This document shows positions 1 through 24,078 of a stretch of 64,000 nt of DNA, piece by piece. Within the stretch, counting starts at the first letter, position 1. Every line of letters begins with the position of its first letter. The notes under the pieces were generated by a model that worked only from the letters and a program-made list of their open reading frames with translations, was not told where the DNA came from and ran no database searches. A program made the translations under genes and the position numbers. This DNA is from Gordonia sp. KTR9 (GTDB lineage: Bacteria; Actinomycetota; Actinomycetes; Mycobacteriales; Mycobacteriaceae): positions 3,100,001-3,164,000 of the forward strand of contig NC_018581.1 of assembly GCF_000143885.2 (NCBI RefSeq), read 5' to 3'.

Positions 1-2487
<2,487 letters not shown>

Positions 2488-2643
2488 GAGGTGAAGCTCC
2501 TGTTCTGCGCGTTGACCGAGTCCATCATCGGCCCCGGTGTTCCGACGCCACCGTCCGGGTCTCGGTTGGCGGCGTCTCGTCTGTTGTGGTTGGTGTGGTC
2601 TGTCCGCCATGGGGGGCGGAACCGGACATGGATGAGGGGACGG

Positions 2644-3150
2644 CTACACGAGGCCCTCGATCCGGCGGGCGAGTTCGGCTCCGTCGAGCGGTTCGCGTGC
2701 CACCACGAAGATCGTGTCGTCCCCGGCGATCGTCCCGACGACGTCGGGCAGGCGTGCCCGGTCGAGCGCGGCCGCGAGATAGTGCGCGGCACCCGGGGGC
2801 GTTCGCAGCACCGCGAGGTTGCCGCTGCTGTCGGTCGACACCAACAGGTCAGAGACGAGCCTGCCGAGCCGGTCGGTCCCGCCGGACACCCCGCGGACGG
2901 GCGAACCGTCTTCGGGCACCACGTAGACACCGGCGCCGCCGTCCGCGGCGCGCAGCTTCACCGCGCCGAGCTCGTCGAGATCGCGCGACAGCGTCGCCTG
3001 GGTGGCGTCGACGCCCTCCTCGGCGAGCAGCCGCTGTAGTTCGGACTGGCTGCGGACCTGATGCGTGGAGAGGATCTCGATGATCCGCGCATGTCGCCCC
3101 GCGCGGGTGGCGGCGAGTCGGCTCTCCGAGGGCTCGGCTCCGGCGGTCAT
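2644..3150 (-). CDS. argR: Arginine repressor ArgR
   Basis: Hexameric, arginine-responsive DNA-binding repressor of the arginine genes. 168 residues. The N-terminal winged helix-turn-helix is visible in [20 protein letters not shown] followed by LSRDLDEL. The C-terminal oligomerisation and arginine-binding domain carries [12 protein letters not shown], the conserved GTIAGDDT loop that holds the ligand. It lies inside the operon it should control, 65 bases after argF. The candidate operator is in front of argC (8722-8758). Placement of argR between argF and argG is the standard order in Mycobacteriales. Confidence 0.98.
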   Translation of the reverse strand: MTAGAEPSESRLAATRAGRHARIIEILSTHQVRSQSELQRLLAEEGVDATQATLSRDLDELGAVKLRAADGGAGVYVVPEDGSPVRGVSGGTDRLGRLVSDLLVSTDSSGNLAVLRTPPGAAHYLAAALDRARLPDVVGTIAGDDTIFVVAREPLDGAELARRIEGLV

Positions 3151-3215
3151 CGTGGATTCCTGGTCATGGTCGGTTCGACGCTCACTGTCGTTCCCCGGTC
3201 ACTCGTGGTACCGGA

Positions 3216-5367
<2,152 letters not shown>

Positions 5368-5371
<4 letters not shown>

Positions 5372-6281
5372 GCGTCCTCCTCGGGAACCACGACGGTGGT
5401 GCCGGTCGAGCTCTCGGTCAACAGTTCGGCCAGTACCGAATGGGCGACACGCCCGTCGATCACGTGCGCGCGGTCGACGCCGCCGGTGACCGCGCGCAGG
5501 CACGCCTCCATCTTGGGGACCATGCCGGAGTCGAGCGACGGCATCAGCTCGGTCAGTGTGTCCGTGTCGATCTGGGACACCAGGGACCCGCGGTCGGGCC
5601 AGTCCGTGTACAGACCCTCGACGTCGGTCAGCATCACGAGCCGAGCAGCACCGAGCGCCTCGGCGAGAGCACCTGCCGCGGTGTCGGCGTTGATGTTGTG
5701 CACCACCCCGTCGCGGTCCGGCGCGATCGTCGAGACGACCGGGATACGGCCGGCGGCCACGAGGTCCAGCACGGCCGAGGTGTTGACCGACGCGATGTCG
5801 CCGACGAGACCGATGTCGGTGGGCACGCCCTCGACGAGCACCGTGCGGCGCGTCGCGGTGAACAGATGGGCGTCCTCGCCGGTGATGCCGACCGCGTACG
5901 GGCCGTGCGAGTTGATCAGCCCCACGAGCTCGCGCCCGACCTGGCCGAACAGGACCATCCGGGCCACGTCCATGACCTCCGGGGTCGTCACCCGGAAACC
6001 GCCCTTGAACTCACCGGAGAGTCCCAGACGTTTCAGCATCGCCGAGATCTGCGGGCCGCCACCATGAACCACCACGGGATGCATGCCGCACGCGCGCAGG
6101 AAGACCATGTCCGCCGCGAACGCCTTCTTCAGCGCGTCGTCGATCATGGCGTTGCCGCCGTACTTGACGACGACGGTCGCACCCGCGAGTCGCTGCAGCG
6201 CGGGAAGGGCTTCGGCGAGGACCTTCGCCTTCGCGAGGCCGGCGGCCGGGTCGATCGGGTGGGCCCCCGATGTCGTCCCAC

Positions 6282-6285
<4 letters not shown>
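5368..6285 (-). CDS. argB: N-acetylglutamate kinase
   Basis: Phosphorylates N-acetylglutamate, usually the arginine-feedback-controlled step. 305 residues. Amino-acid-kinase fold motifs are [11 protein letters not shown] near residue 40 (phosphate binding) and [13 protein letters not shown] near residue 73 (substrate binding), plus [15 protein letters not shown] and KMEACLRAV toward the C-terminus. The ATG at 6285 overlaps the argJ stop, and the 3' end overlaps argD, so it is tightly coupled on both sides. I cannot judge from the sequence alone whether an N-terminal arginine-sensing helix is functional. Confidence 0.98.
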
Positions 6286-11261
<4,976 letters not shown>

Positions 11262-11320
11262 TGTGTATCAACTACTTTCGTCGCGTCGTGAGAAGTCGGC
11301 GGAGGTGCGGCCGCGTGGTG

Positions 11321-13886
<2,566 letters not shown>

Positions 13887-14002
13887 GCCATCAGTCTCGG
13901 CAGCGGCGGCCGCGACGACCTGAGCAGAACTACTCGGTCGGGGTCAGCAATTCCCGTGTCGCCGGACGCCGGCCGGAACGTCTGGACACCACCTGTGCCC
14001 GT

Positions 14003-14031
14003 GGCGGCCCGGTTCGAGAAACCGGACCGCC
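14003..14031 (-). terminator. Hairpin after tex
   Basis: Arms GGCGG-C-CCGGTT (14003-14014) and AACCGG-A-CCGCC (14020-14031) with a 5-base loop and one mismatch, starting 13 bases after the tex stop on the minus strand. No U-tract follows, which is common in high-GC actinobacteria. Confidence 0.65.
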
Positions 14032-14043
14032 GGGGCTGTGACG

Positions 14044-16530
14044 CTACTTGCCGAAGCCGGCTCGCTTGAGCGCGTCGGCCATCGCTCCGCTGGGCGCCGG
14101 CCGCCGATCGTTGCGATTCCCGCCTCGATTGGCCTGACCTCCCCGGCCACCCTGCCCGGCCGGGTTGCCGCGACCGCCGCCGCGCTGGTCGTTCTTACGC
14201 GGCTGCCCGCCGCCGCGCGGAGAGTCCTCACGCGCCTGACCGCGAGGTGCGCGGGCAGGCTTGCCATCGCTCCCCGGCTCGTCGTCGAGCCGGAGCGACA
14301 AGCCGATGCGCTTGCGTTCGACGTCGACGTCCATGACCTTCACCTTCACGATGTCACCGGACTTGACGACCTCGTGGGGGTCGGAGACGAAGCGGTGCGC
14401 CATCGCGGAGACGTGGACGAGTCCGTCCTGGTGGACACCCACGTCGACGAACGCACCGAAAGCGGCCACGTTGGTGACCTGACCTTCGAGGACCATGCCC
14501 GGGGTGAGGTCGGAGACCTTCTTGATACCGGTGGCGAAGGTGGCGGTCTTGAACTCCGGACGCGGGTCGCGTCCCGGCTTGTCCAGTTCGGCGATGATGT
14601 CGACGACGGTCGGACGACCGAACGTCTCGTCGACGAACTCCTCGGGACGCAGCGTGGTGAGGGTCGCGGTGTCTCCGATCAGCGACCGGACATCGGTGCC
14701 CACCTTCTCGATGATGCGAGTGACGACCGGATACGCCTCGGGGTGCACGCTCGACGCGTCGAGCGGATTGTCGCCGTCGGCGATGCGCAGGAAGCCTGCG
14801 CACTGTTCGAACGCCTTGGGTCCGAGTCGGGGTACAGCGGTGATCTGCTTGCGATTCCGAAACGCGCCGTTGGTGTCACGATGCGCGACAATCGATTCCG
14901 CGAGACCGGCGGTGATGCCGGAGACCCGGGACAGCAGGGGCACCGAGGCGGTGTTCACGTCGACGCCCACCGCGTTCACCGCGTCTTCGACGACCGCGCC
15001 GAGCGAGCGCGCGAGCAGGGTCTCGGAGATGTCGTGCTGGTACTGGCCGACCCCGATGGACTTCGGGTCGATCTTCACGAGCTCTGCGAGCGGGTCCTGG
15101 AGTCGACGCGCGATCGAGACCGCGCCGCGGATGGAGACGTCGAGGTCGGGCAGCTCCTTCGAGGCGTAGGCCGACGCGGAGTACACCGAGGCACCGGCCT
15201 CGGACACGACGACACTCGTCGGCGGAGTCTTGCCGGCCGCCTTGATCGCGGACAGCAGTTCCCCGGCGAGCGCGTCGGTCTCCCGCGAGGCGGTGCCGTT
15301 GCCGATGGCGATGAGTTCGACGCCATGCTTCTCGACCAGCGCGCCCAGCACGGCCAGCGAGCCGGACTTGTCACGCCGGGGCTCGTGGGGGTAGATCGTC
15401 GCGGTGTCCACGACCTTGCCGGTCGCGTTCACGACGGCGACCTTCACACCGGTCCGCAGACCCGGATCGAGCCCCATGGTCGTGCGCGATCCGGCGGGCG
15501 CGGCCAGCAGGAGGTCTTTGAGGTTCGTCGCGAACACGGCGACCGCATCCGCTTCCGCGGCCTGACGCAGCCGCATCCGGACATCGAGGGACAACCCGAC
15601 GAAGAGCTTGGTGCGCCATGCCCATCGCACCGTGTCGACAAGCCAGCGGTCGGCGGGACGGCCCTGATCGGAGATGCCGAAACGGGCGGCGATCCGCTGC
15701 TCGTACGGCCCGGGGCCGGCGGGCCGGTCGCCAGCCTCGGGATCGGCGTCGAGAGTGACCGAGAGGATCTCCTCGCGCTCCCCGCGCAGCACCGCCAGGA
15801 CCCGATGCGACGGCAGCGAGGTGAACGGTTCGGAGAACTCGAAGTAGTCGGCGAACTTGGCGCCGGCCGACTCCTTGCCCTCGCGAACCGCGGTGCGCAG
15901 CACTCCCGTCTGCCACATCAGTTCGCGGAGTTCACCGACCAGGTCGGCGTCCTCGGCGAACCGCTCCACCGCGATCGCCCGAGCACCGTCGAGTTGCTCG
16001 GCGGTGAAGGTCGACGGGTCCGTCGTCGGGTCCGAGAGCAACGCATCGGCCACGGGCTCGTGGCCGGCCTCGCGCGCGATCTGGGCCTTGGTGCGGCGCT
16101 TGGGCTTGTAGGGAAGGTAGATGTCCTCGAGGCGCGCCTTGGTGTCGGCCTCGAGGATGCGTGCGTCGAGAGCGGCGTCGAGCTTGCCCTGCGCGGCGAT
16201 CGATTCGCGGACCGCCTGACGTCGGGCTTCGAGGTCGCGCAGGTAGCCGAGACGCTCGTCGAGCGTGCGGAGTTGCGCGTCGTCGAGACCACCGGTGGCC
16301 TCCTTGCGGTACCGGGCGACGAACGGAACGGTCGATCCACCGTCGAGCAGTTCGATCGCCGCCCGCACCTGGCCGACGCCCACACCGAGCTCGGTGGCGA
16401 TCGCCAAGGCGATGCGGGAGTTCACGACCGCGGGATCGGGCGCGGGCACCGTCTGCGGTGCGGCGGCCGGCGAGCCGGGGGTCGCGGGCGCGGGTTCGGG
16501 GGCGGAGTCGGGTGACACAGTTTCTGACAC
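14044..16530 (-). CDS. tex: Tex-family S1 RNA-binding transcription accessory protein with RGG-rich tail
   Basis: Tex is a nucleic-acid-binding factor linked to transcription, homologous to the eukaryotic Spt6 core. 828 residues from the GTG at 16530; the in-frame sequence further upstream is not conserved. Order: helical Tex N-domain (from about residue 30, with LPYKPKRRTKAQIAREAG), YqgF/RNase-H-like domain (MGLDPGLRTGVKVAVVN, IAIGNGTASRETD), helix-hairpin-helix region, then a C-terminal S1 domain (MVLEGQVTNVAAFGAFVDVG...DGLVHVS). After S1 there is an unusual tail of about 75 residues rich in Arg, Gly and Gln, ending in MADALKRAGFGK. The tail is likely disordered and RNA-binding; this is inference. 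Confidence 0.95.
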   Translation of the reverse strand: MSETVSPDSAPEPAPATPGSPAAAPQTVPAPDPAVVNSRIALAIATELGVGVGQVRAAIELLDGGSTVPFVARYRKEATGGLDDAQLRTLDERLGYLRDLEARRQAVRESIAAQGKLDAALDARILEADTKARLEDIYLPYKPKRRTKAQIAREAGHEPVADALLSDPTTDPSTFTAEQLDGARAIAVERFAEDADLVGELRELMWQTGVLRTAVREGKESAGAKFADYFEFSEPFTSLPSHRVLAVLRGEREEILSVTLDADPEAGDRPAGPGPYEQRIAARFGISDQGRPADRWLVDTVRWAWRTKLFVGLSLDVRMRLRQAAEADAVAVFATNLKDLLLAAPAGSRTTMGLDPGLRTGVKVAVVNATGKVVDTATIYPHEPRRDKSGSLAVLGALVEKHGVELIAIGNGTASRETDALAGELLSAIKAAGKTPPTSVVVSEAGASVYSASAYASKELPDLDVSIRGAVSIARRLQDPLAELVKIDPKSIGVGQYQHDISETLLARSLGAVVEDAVNAVGVDVNTASVPLLSRVSGITAGLAESIVAHRDTNGAFRNRKQITAVPRLGPKAFEQCAGFLRIADGDNPLDASSVHPEAYPVVTRIIEKVGTDVRSLIGDTATLTTLRPEEFVDETFGRPTVVDIIAELDKPGRDPRPEFKTATFATGIKKVSDLTPGMVLEGQVTNVAAFGAFVDVGVHQDGLVHVSAMAHRFVSDPHEVVKSGDIVKVKVMDVDVERKRIGLSLRLDDEPGSDGKPARAPRGQAREDSPRGGGQPRKNDQRGGGRGNPAGQGGRGGQANRGGNRNDRRPAPSGAMADALKRAGFGK

Positions 16531-16564
16531 GATCGCCGACCCTACCGGCCGACTCGGACAGCGG

Positions 16565-17374
16565 TCAGACGCGACCCGCCGCGCGGTGGACGCGAGCGCT
16601 CTCGTACAGACAGATGGCCGCCGCGGCAGCGACATTCAGGCTCTCCGCGCGACCGCGGATCGGAATGGACACGCGATGGTCGGCCGAGCGCTGAGTGTGC
16701 GGCGGCAGCCCGTGCGCCTCGTTGCCGAAGAGCCAGGCGACGCGGCCGGCGAGGATGTCGCCGGCGGAGTCCAGGTCGACCTCGCCGTCGGCCGCCGTGG
16801 CGAGCAGCGTGACACCGGCCGCGCGAATGGCGTCGAGCGCGTCCTCGACGGACCGCTCGCGCACCACGGGCACCGTGAACACGCTTCCCGCACTCGCCCG
16901 GACGCACTTGCCGTTGTGCGGATCGACGGCGTCGCCCAGCAGGACGACGGCGTCGGCGCCCATCGCGTCGGCGCACCTGATCAGCGTCCCCGCATTGCCG
17001 GGCTCACGGGCCTCGACGGCGATCGCCAGGAGCCGGGGTTCACCGGCGAGAGCGGACCCGAGCGGAACGTCGAGAAGCGGACAGATCGCGAAGATGCCTG
17101 CGGGCGTGGATGTCTCAGCGAGTTTGGACGCGGCACGGTCGGTGATCACCGACACCGGTATGCCGGCCGCCGTGGCGGTCTCGACGAGAGCGCGGTGGCG
17201 GTGGTGCTCCTCGTCGGCGATCAGGAGCGCCTCGACCCGTCCGACGGAGAGCGCCGACGCGACGGCATTCGCCCCTTCGGCGAGGAAGCGACCCTGCTCC
17301 CGCCGCTCGGCGGCGCGATGCAGCTTCGCATACGACACGACCCGCGAGGATCGCTCGGACAGGATCTCCGTCAT
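16565..17374 (-). CDS. TrmH/SpoU-family RNA 2'-O-methyltransferase
   Basis: SAM-dependent SPOUT-class 2'-O-ribose methyltransferase acting on rRNA or tRNA; the same position in M. tuberculosis holds the gene annotated tsnR. 269 residues from the ATG at 17374. The N-terminal substrate-binding domain includes GRFLAEGANAVASAL. The SPOUT knot motifs are EAREPGNAGTLIRCADAMGA (motif 1), LFGNEAHGLP (motif 2) and SIPIRGRAESLNVAAAAAI (motif 3), all intact. It lies 47 bases downstream of rplT and is probably cotranscribed with infC-rpmI-rplT. Exact target nucleotide unknown. Confidence 0.93.
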   Translation of the reverse strand: MTEILSERSSRVVSYAKLHRAAERREQGRFLAEGANAVASALSVGRVEALLIADEEHHRHRALVETATAAGIPVSVITDRAASKLAETSTPAGIFAICPLLDVPLGSALAGEPRLLAIAVEAREPGNAGTLIRCADAMGADAVVLLGDAVDPHNGKCVRASAGSVFTVPVVRERSVEDALDAIRAAGVTLLATAADGEVDLDSAGDILAGRVAWLFGNEAHGLPPHTQRSADHRVSIPIRGRAESLNVAAAAAICLYESARVHRAAGRV

Positions 17375-17421
17375 CGGAGGCTCGTCCGCGCGACTCGCGG
17401 GTCGTGGGTGCTGGGGCGCAA

Positions 17422-17802
17422 TCAGGCAGCCGGGGCGTTGACGTCGGCCGGCAGTGCCTTGCGGGCGACCTCGACCAGACCGGTGAAGGCCTCGGGATCG
17501 GTCACGGCGATGTCGGCGAGCACCTTGCGGTCGACCTCGACACCAGCGGCCTTCAGGCCCTGGATGAGTCGGTTGTAGGTGATGTCGTTGGCGCGGGCCG
17601 CGGCGTTGATACGCGAGATCCACAGCTTGCGGAACTCACCCTTGCGCGCGCGACGGTCGCGGTAGGCGTAGTTCAGCGAGTGGAGCTGCTGCTCCTTCGC
17701 CTTGCGGTACAGGCGCGACCGCTGTCCGCGGTAGCCCTTGGAGGCCTCGAGGGTGGACCGACGCTTCTTCTGGGCGTTGACGGCCCTTTTCACGCGTGCC
17801 AT
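17422..17802 (-). CDS. rplT: 50S ribosomal protein L20
   Basis: 23S rRNA-binding protein needed early in 50S assembly; in several bacteria it also represses its own operon. 126 residues, typical. Basic N-terminal arm [20 protein letters not shown] and the globular part with [20 protein letters not shown]. Third gene of infC-rpmI-rplT, 43 bases after rpmI. Possible autoregulatory RNA structures lie upstream of rpmI (18069-18151). Confidence 0.99.
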   Translation of the reverse strand: MARVKRAVNAQKKRRSTLEASKGYRGQRSRLYRKAKEQQLHSLNYAYRDRRARKGEFRKLWISRINAAARANDITYNRLIQGLKAAGVEVDRKVLADIAVTDPEAFTGLVEVARKALPADVNAPAA

Positions 17803-17845
17803 GTGTTAGATCCTTTTGCTTGTCAGATGTCTGGGGTCGCTGGCG

Positions 17846-18040
17846 TCAGCGGTTGAGCAGTCGCTTGATGCGCGGGGCGTCGTTCTCGCTGACGACGGTG
17901 GTGCCGTCGAGACGACGGGTGCGCTTGGACGACTTGTGCTCGAGCAGGTGGCGGCGGTTGGCCTTCTGGCGGACGATCTTTCCGCTGCCGGTCACCTTGA
18001 AGCGCTTCGCGGTGCCCTTGTGGGTCTTGCTCTTCGGCAT
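17846..18040 (-). CDS. rpmI: 50S ribosomal protein L35
   Basis: Small basic ribosomal protein of 64 residues, beginning [20 protein letters not shown] and ending PRIKRLLNR. It is separated from infC by 116 bases that contain two strong hairpins, and is followed directly by rplT. Confidence 0.99.
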   Translation of the reverse strand: MPKSKTHKGTAKRFKVTGSGKIVRQKANRRHLLEHKSSKRTRRLDGTTVVSENDAPRIKRLLNR

Positions 18041-18068
18041 GTTCTTCCTTCTCTCGGGCGAACTCGGG

Positions 18069-18092
18069 CACCGGACCTGGCGAGGTCCGGTG
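18069..18092 (-). promoter_or_regulatory. RNA hairpin between infC and rpmI (proximal)
   Basis: Perfect 9-base-pair stem CACCGGACC (18069-18077) with GGTCCGGTG (18084-18092), 6-base loop, located 28 bases before the rpmI start. Possible L20/L35 autoregulatory element or processing site; function inferred only from position. Confidence 0.5.
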
Positions 18093-18117
18093 TGTACCGG
18101 GTTCGCGTGTCGTGATC

Positions 18118-18151
18118 TCGGCCGGAACGGTTCGGACTCTCGTCCGGCCGA
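18118..18151 (-). promoter_or_regulatory. RNA hairpin directly after infC (distal)
   Basis: Perfect 9-base-pair stem TCGGCCGGA (18118-18126) with TCCGGCCGA (18143-18151), 16-base loop, beginning 5 bases after the infC stop. It could act as a partial terminator that sets the ratio of infC to rpmI-rplT message, or fold together with the 18069-18092 hairpin. Confidence 0.5.
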
Positions 18152-18156
18152 TCGAC

Positions 18157-18741
<585 letters not shown>

Positions 18742-18745
18742 GGGG

Positions 18746-18752
18746 CCTCCTT
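18746..18752 (-). promoter_or_regulatory. Ribosome binding site that fixes the infC AUC start
   Basis: AAGGAGG on the minus strand, four bases before ATC at 18741. No conventional start codon is within reach, so this strong site decides the start. Confidence 0.75.
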
Positions 18753-18827
18753 GTTCAATCCTGCAGTGGTAACCGTCGCGTCGTGGCGAGGGACGTATGC
18801 AAGAGAACCTGCGGGACACCTCAGCAA

Positions 18828-18859
18828 GGAAGCCCCGGGACTGTTGTCCGCGGGGCTCC
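18828..18859 (-). promoter_or_regulatory. Stem-loop in the infC leader, possible attenuator
   Basis: Long stem on the minus strand: GGAGCCCCG pairs with CGGGGCTTCC (one bulge), extended by GGAC/GTCC around the loop AACA. It lies about 87 bases before the infC start in a 324-base region (18742-19065) otherwise without genes, which holds the infC leader and, divergently, the DUF1844 promoter. After the stem the minus strand reads TTGCTGAGG, not a real U-tract, so attenuation is possible but not shown. Confidence 0.45.
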
Positions 18860-19065
18860 GATACCGACCGGTTCGCAACGCGGATGCCATCACTGACACA
18901 CGTTGCCGCCGATGTACAGCTCAGCATCGAAAGATGCGATCTGCGACGATCGGCGTGAACCGGACCGTGCAACTGCGAGTGACCTCGCGTCGAACGGTGG
19001 GAGCGGAACTCCACTTACGACCCCGGCGCATACCAGGGCGGTCGTGCTATGGGAGTCTAACAGCC

Positions 19066-19491
19066 ATGGCCGAGAACTCCTATTCGTCACCTGCACCGTT
19101 ACCCCCGGAAGGTGCGACGGGTGGCGGCGCCGACACGGAAGATGCAGCGCACACCGATCCGGACAACGTCCGTGACCTGGGCGATATTCCGGCCATCGAG
19201 GTCATCACCCGGTCCATCGTCATGCTGATGAGTGCGGCGGCCGAGAAGCTCGGACTGGCCGAGGGCACCCCCGCCGACCGCATCGACCTCCCCGAGGCCC
19301 GCACCCTGATCACCGCCCTGGCCGGCATCGTCGACGCGTCGAAGGCCGATCTCGGCATCCATGCCGCGCCCATCCGTGACGGCCTGAAGAGCCTGCAGCT
19401 GGCGTTCCGGGAGGCGAGTGCCTACCCGGACGAGCCCGGCGAGGGCCCGGGCGAGAAGTACACCGGTCCGGTTCGCGCGCCTCGGCGGTAG
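19066..19491 (+). CDS. DUF1844 family protein
   Basis: 141 residues. The N-terminal 45 residues are acidic and Pro/Gly-rich; the conserved DUF1844 part runs from about residue 45: VITRSIVMLMSAAAEKLGL, then DLPEARTLITALAGIVDAS. Function of the family is unknown; members are cytosolic and often lie near infC in actinobacteria. The start is the ATG at 19066; the longer in-frame sequence upstream has no relatives known to me. Divergent from infC. The C-terminus is short and rich in Gly, Pro and Arg. Confidence 0.85.
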   Translation: MAENSYSSPAPLPPEGATGGGADTEDAAHTDPDNVRDLGDIPAIEVITRSIVMLMSAAAEKLGLAEGTPADRIDLPEARTLITALAGIVDASKADLGIHAAPIRDGLKSLQLAFREASAYPDEPGEGPGEKYTGPVRAPRR

Positions 19492-19495
19492 CGGT

Positions 19496-19591
19496 TCCTG
19501 CTGGTTGAGCAGGCGAGGAGCGTAGCGACGAAGCCCGCACTCCTGCTGGTTGAGCAGGCGAGGAGCGTAGCGACGAGCCGTGTCGAAACCC
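19496..19591. repeat. Two direct copies of an intergenic repeat
   Basis: Copies at 19496-19535 and 19541-19591 share TCCTGCTGGTTGAGCAGGCG followed by AGGAGCGTAGCGACGA. Each has an internal small hairpin (CTGGTTGAGCAGG region). The second ends GCCGTGTCGAAACCC, directly before the promoter box of the next gene. Such elements are dispersed in Gordonia-like genomes as far as I know. Confidence 0.85.
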
Positions 19592-19593
19592 TC

Positions 19594-19599
19594 TACCCT
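19594..19599 (+). promoter_or_regulatory. -10 box of a likely leaderless transcript
   Basis: TACCCT fits TANNNT and lies six bases before the ATG at 19606; no ribosome binding site is present there. The intergenic repeat ends three bases upstream. Confidence 0.5.
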
Positions 19600-19605
19600 G
19601 GACTC

Positions 19606-19893
19606 ATGACGAATGCCGATGAGCCCGGGGGATCCGACGAGATCGTCGATGCCGAGATCGTGCCGACCGCCCCGGTACCGGGAGCGTTCCCCGATCCGAA
19701 CTACTCCGACAGCGGCGTCCCGACCTTCGATTTCGTCCGCGACAAGATCGAGAACCGGATCACGACCGCGATCGGTTCCCAGGAGCTCGCGGAGGCCAGT
19801 CCGGAAGGACACAGCGTCGACGAGATGATGCGCAAGCGCGACGAGGCCGCGAAGAAACGTCTCGATGAGATCCGCAAGTCGATGGGCAAGTAG
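19606..19893 (+). CDS. Small hypothetical protein
   Basis: 95 residues, not recognised. The N-terminal half is acidic and Pro-rich (DEIVDAEIVPTAPVPGAFPD). The C-terminal half is charged and probably helical (VDEMMRKRDEAAKKRLDEIR), with a central DFVRDKIENRITTAIG. No signal peptide or membrane segment. It appears to have its own leaderless promoter (19594-19599) behind two intergenic repeats and ends at an inverted repeat before convergent uvrA. Codon use looks like a normal gene of this genome. Function unknown. Confidence 0.75.
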   Translation: MTNADEPGGSDEIVDAEIVPTAPVPGAFPDPNYSDSGVPTFDFVRDKIENRITTAIGSQELAEASPEGHSVDEMMRKRDEAAKKRLDEIRKSMGK

Positions 19894-19912
19894 GCCCGGC
19901 AACACTTACACG

Positions 19913-19977
19913 GAATCGCCACTTCCCCGCAGACGCACAGGTTGTGACCAGCGCTGCTGCAACGGAAGTGGCGATTC
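19913..19977. terminator. Long inverted repeat between convergent genes
   Basis: GAATCGCCACTTCC (19913-19926) and its exact reverse complement GGAAGTGGCGATTC (19964-19977) with 37 bases between. It sits between the stops of the small gene at 19893 and uvrA at 19989, so a bidirectional terminator is the simplest reading. The loop itself contains smaller self-complementary parts (CAGCGCTG). Confidence 0.6.
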
Positions 19978-19988
19978 TGTCCGGTGGG

Positions 19989-22871
<2,883 letters not shown>

Positions 22872-23113
22872 TGCAGTCCTAACATTCTCGAGTCACAGGG
22901 CGCACGGCCGGCGCAGGGGCACAGTACCGACGGCCACCGACAGGATCGTCATCACGAGCTCGCCCCGGGAAAGATTCGGAGCCCGACGACCGGGCGATCG
23001 GTCTCGCCGCCCGTGTGTCATCGTCGAACCGATAGTCCAGGATACGCGCGCCACGCAAACCCTCAGGGTCACGACCGTCACATTCCGGCCGCCCGCTGTC
23101 ATAGCCTGTCGGC

Positions 23114-23812
23114 ATGACCTCCGAAGCGACACCGATCAGTGACACCTACACCGGCGATCTCTCCGAGTCGAAGACCCCGCAGCGCCGCACGCTGTCGTCG
23201 GCCACGATCGTGAAGTTGTCCGTCGGTCCGATGGACAACAACGTCTACGTGGTGACCTCCCGCGCGACAGGTGATCAGCTGATCATCGACGCAGCCAACG
23301 ACGCGGACACGATCACCGAGGTGCTCTCGGCTGTCGAGGGGACCCCGAAACTGATCTTCACGACCCATCAACACTTCGACCATTGGCAGGCCCTCGCCGC
23401 TGTGGCCGAGTCGACCGGGGTTCCCACCGCTGCCGGACGACTCGACGCCGGCGAACTCCCGGTCGCACCCGACCGCCTCGTCGACGACGGTGACGTGATC
23501 GAGGTCGGCGACCTCTCCTTCGAGGCCATCCACCTCGTCGGACACACTCCGGGGTCGATCGCCCTCGCCCTCACCGACGTGAGTGACGGCGGCGAGCGAA
23601 CCGTGCACCTGTTCACCGGCGACTGCCTCTTCCCGGGCGGCATCGGGAAGACCTGGAAGCCGGAGGACTTCGACACCCTCCTCGAGGATGTCTCGACGAA
23701 GCTGTTCGACCGGTTCGACGACTCGACCGTCGTCTATCCCGGACATGGCAAGGACACGACTCTGGGTGCCGAGCGCGGGTCGTTGCCGGACTGGCGCGAG
23801 CGCCGCTGGTGA
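23114..23812 (+). CDS. Metallo-beta-lactamase-fold hydrolase (glyoxalase II-like)
   Basis: 232 residues. Metal-binding motif THQHFDHW near residue 84, then GHTPGS near residue 140, the bridging Asp in [10 protein letters not shown] and the last His in VYPGHGKDT: a complete two-metal MBL site. Probably hydrolyses a thioester such as S-lactoylglutathione-type or mycothiol conjugates; the substrate is inferred only from fold. It occupies the same place next to uvrA as Rv1637c in M. tuberculosis. The last codons (WRERRW) lie in the first copy of a tandem repeat that continues into the intergenic region. Confidence 0.9.
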   Translation: MTSEATPISDTYTGDLSESKTPQRRTLSSATIVKLSVGPMDNNVYVVTSRATGDQLIIDAANDADTITEVLSAVEGTPKLIFTTHQHFDHWQALAAVAESTGVPTAAGRLDAGELPVAPDRLVDDGDVIEVGDLSFEAIHLVGHTPGSIALALTDVSDGGERTVHLFTGDCLFPGGIGKTWKPEDFDTLLEDVSTKLFDRFDDSTVVYPGHGKDTTLGAERGSLPDWRERRW

Positions 23813-23868
23813 CCACTGCGGCGCGAGCGTCGCGGGTGACCACTGTGGCGCGAGCGACGCTCGTGAAC
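23790..23868 (+). repeat. Three tandem copies spanning the 3' end of the MBL gene
   Basis: Copies start at 23790, 23815 and 23842 (25, 27 and 27 bases), each beginning ACTG and containing GGCGCGAGCG followed by GGTGACC or CGTGAAC. The first copy is coding, the others are intergenic. The rest of the gap to 24078 shows no gene; a ribosome site AAGAAGG precedes the next gene. Confidence 0.8.
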
Positions 23869-24078
23869 ACCGGGTGTTTGGTCTTCGTCGTGGACGGTTA
23901 CCTGTTCATCGGATCGTTCGGCGAGACGTGACCCGGGAGGCCCCGCGAGCGGCAAACTCTTCACGGCACGCCGAGTGACCTGCAGATTCGTCGCGAGGGG
24001 GTAGCGTTGAACGGGCCAGAAACGTGCTTCACCCGACGGATCTCGATAGCCAAACCCGACTGAAGAAGGTTGTGACCG

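Noticed and set aside
14038..16515. 825-codon plus-strand frame opposite tex
   Set aside because: Antisense shadow of Tex; composition is random-like (Arg, Gly, Glu, Val) and no start signal exists.
23027..23042. Possible SOS/LexA box between uvrA and the MBL gene (TCGAACCGATAGTCC)
   Set aside because: Only the left half matches TCGAAC-N4-GTTCGA; the right half fails.
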